Source: CAYWPG01 sp964460035
GTDB lineage: Bacteria; Pseudomonadota; Gammaproteobacteria; Nitrococcales; AK92
Assembly (NCBI GenBank): GCA_964460035.1
Contig: CAYWPG010000018.1
Coordinates: 1-64,000, forward strand
Direction of reading: 5' to 3'
DNA length: 64,000 nt
Shown: positions 63,830-64,000 of the stretch, one piece after another
How positions within the stretch are numbered: position 1 is the stretch's first letter
Layout: every line of letters begins with the position of its first letter
Translations under genes and position numbers: made by a program
Notes under the pieces: model-generated
Seen by the model: the letters and a program-made list of their open reading frames with translations, nothing else
Told to the model about the DNA's origin: nothing
Database searches by the model: none

Positions 63830-64000
63830 TCAGTTGCCGGTGAACTTCGGCTGGCGCTTCTCCAGAAAAGCCGTTCGTGCCTCTTCATAGTCGGCCGTGG
63901 CATGGGCCAGGGCTTGCATGGCCGCCGACAGTTCCAGCAGGGTATCGAGCTTCACATGGCGTCCTTCGCGCAGCAGGCGCTTGGTCAGGCGCACGGCGTG
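63830..64000 (-). CDS. enoyl-CoA hydratase/isomerase, C-terminal fragment (cut by window edge)
   Basis: The last 56 codons of a minus-strand gene. The sequence AVRLTKRLLREG, then LLELSAAMQALAHATADYEE and AFLEKRQPKFTGN, is the C-terminal helix region and end of crotonase-family enzymes. The catalytic part is outside the window, so hydratase and isomerase cannot be separated. The frame reaches the window edge without interruption. Confidence 0.85.
   Translation of the reverse strand, partial: HAVRLTKRLLREGRHVKLDTLLELSAAMQALAHATADYEEARTAFLEKRQPKFTGN

Overview
The window is GC-rich, tightly packed DNA with no rRNA, tRNA, insertion sequence, phage gene or CRISPR array that I could recognise. Gene content points to a gammaproteobacterium: an M23 peptidase overlapping a bactofilin, Uup, SrkA, BipA/TypA, a RhlE-type helicase, TtcA, and a PrpR/sigma-54 controlled methylcitrate operon. 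I cannot place it in a genus. All product names come from reading the translated proteins and their motifs; no database was searched.

Layout. (1) 1-13,250, housekeeping: cell-shape genes (M23 peptidase, bactofilin), ABC-F ATPase Uup, an RRM RNA-binding protein, kinase SrkA, a YgjP-like metallopeptidase, a PqqU/YncD-like TonB receptor, BipA/TypA, a RhlE-like helicase and tRNA thiolase TtcA. The RRM and helicase genes both appear to have long structured 5' leaders. (2) 13,290-41,380, an exopolysaccharide (EPS) and exosortase locus. It holds the initiating sugar-phosphate transferase, a VPLPA-CTERM surface protein, export and chain-length proteins, a tyrosine kinase, a pyruvyl-transferase homologue, a flippase, an Asn-synthetase-like PP-loop enzyme, an FrhB-type Fe-S protein, a polymerase/ligase, an acyltransferase, an opposite-strand beta-helix lipoprotein, five glycosyltransferase genes, an exosortase fused to EpsI (XrtD type), PrsT, an ExeA-like ATPase and the LuxR-type regulator EpsA. 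(3) 41,779-45,275: rfbBACD, making dTDP-L-rhamnose that the EPS transferases probably use. (4) 45,570-45,843: a 65-residue membrane protein behind an FNR/ANR-like box. (5) 46,322-64,000, acyl-CoA and propionate metabolism. Divergent prpR / prpBCD has a perfect sigma-54 promoter and two operator palindromes. It is followed by a hot-dog dehydratase, an acyl-CoA dehydrogenase, two class III CoA-transferases, a second MmgE/PrpD protein, a thioesterase, a LysR regulator, an alpha-methylacyl-CoA racemase, a nitroreductase and two crotonases (one partial).

How the parts fit. Region 2 reads as one Wzx/Wzy-type EPS machine coupled to protein sorting: the exosortase would process the single VPLPA-CTERM protein, which has its own promoter region and terminator upstream of the export genes. 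Region 5 reads as a route that activates, racemises, oxidises and hydrates a methyl-branched or C5-dicarboxylic acid, draining to propionyl-CoA and through the methylcitrate cycle to pyruvate and succinate. The least understood parts are the pyruvyl-transferase / PP-loop / FrhB set in the EPS locus and the hydratase-dehydrogenase-transferase-MmgE cluster after prpD.
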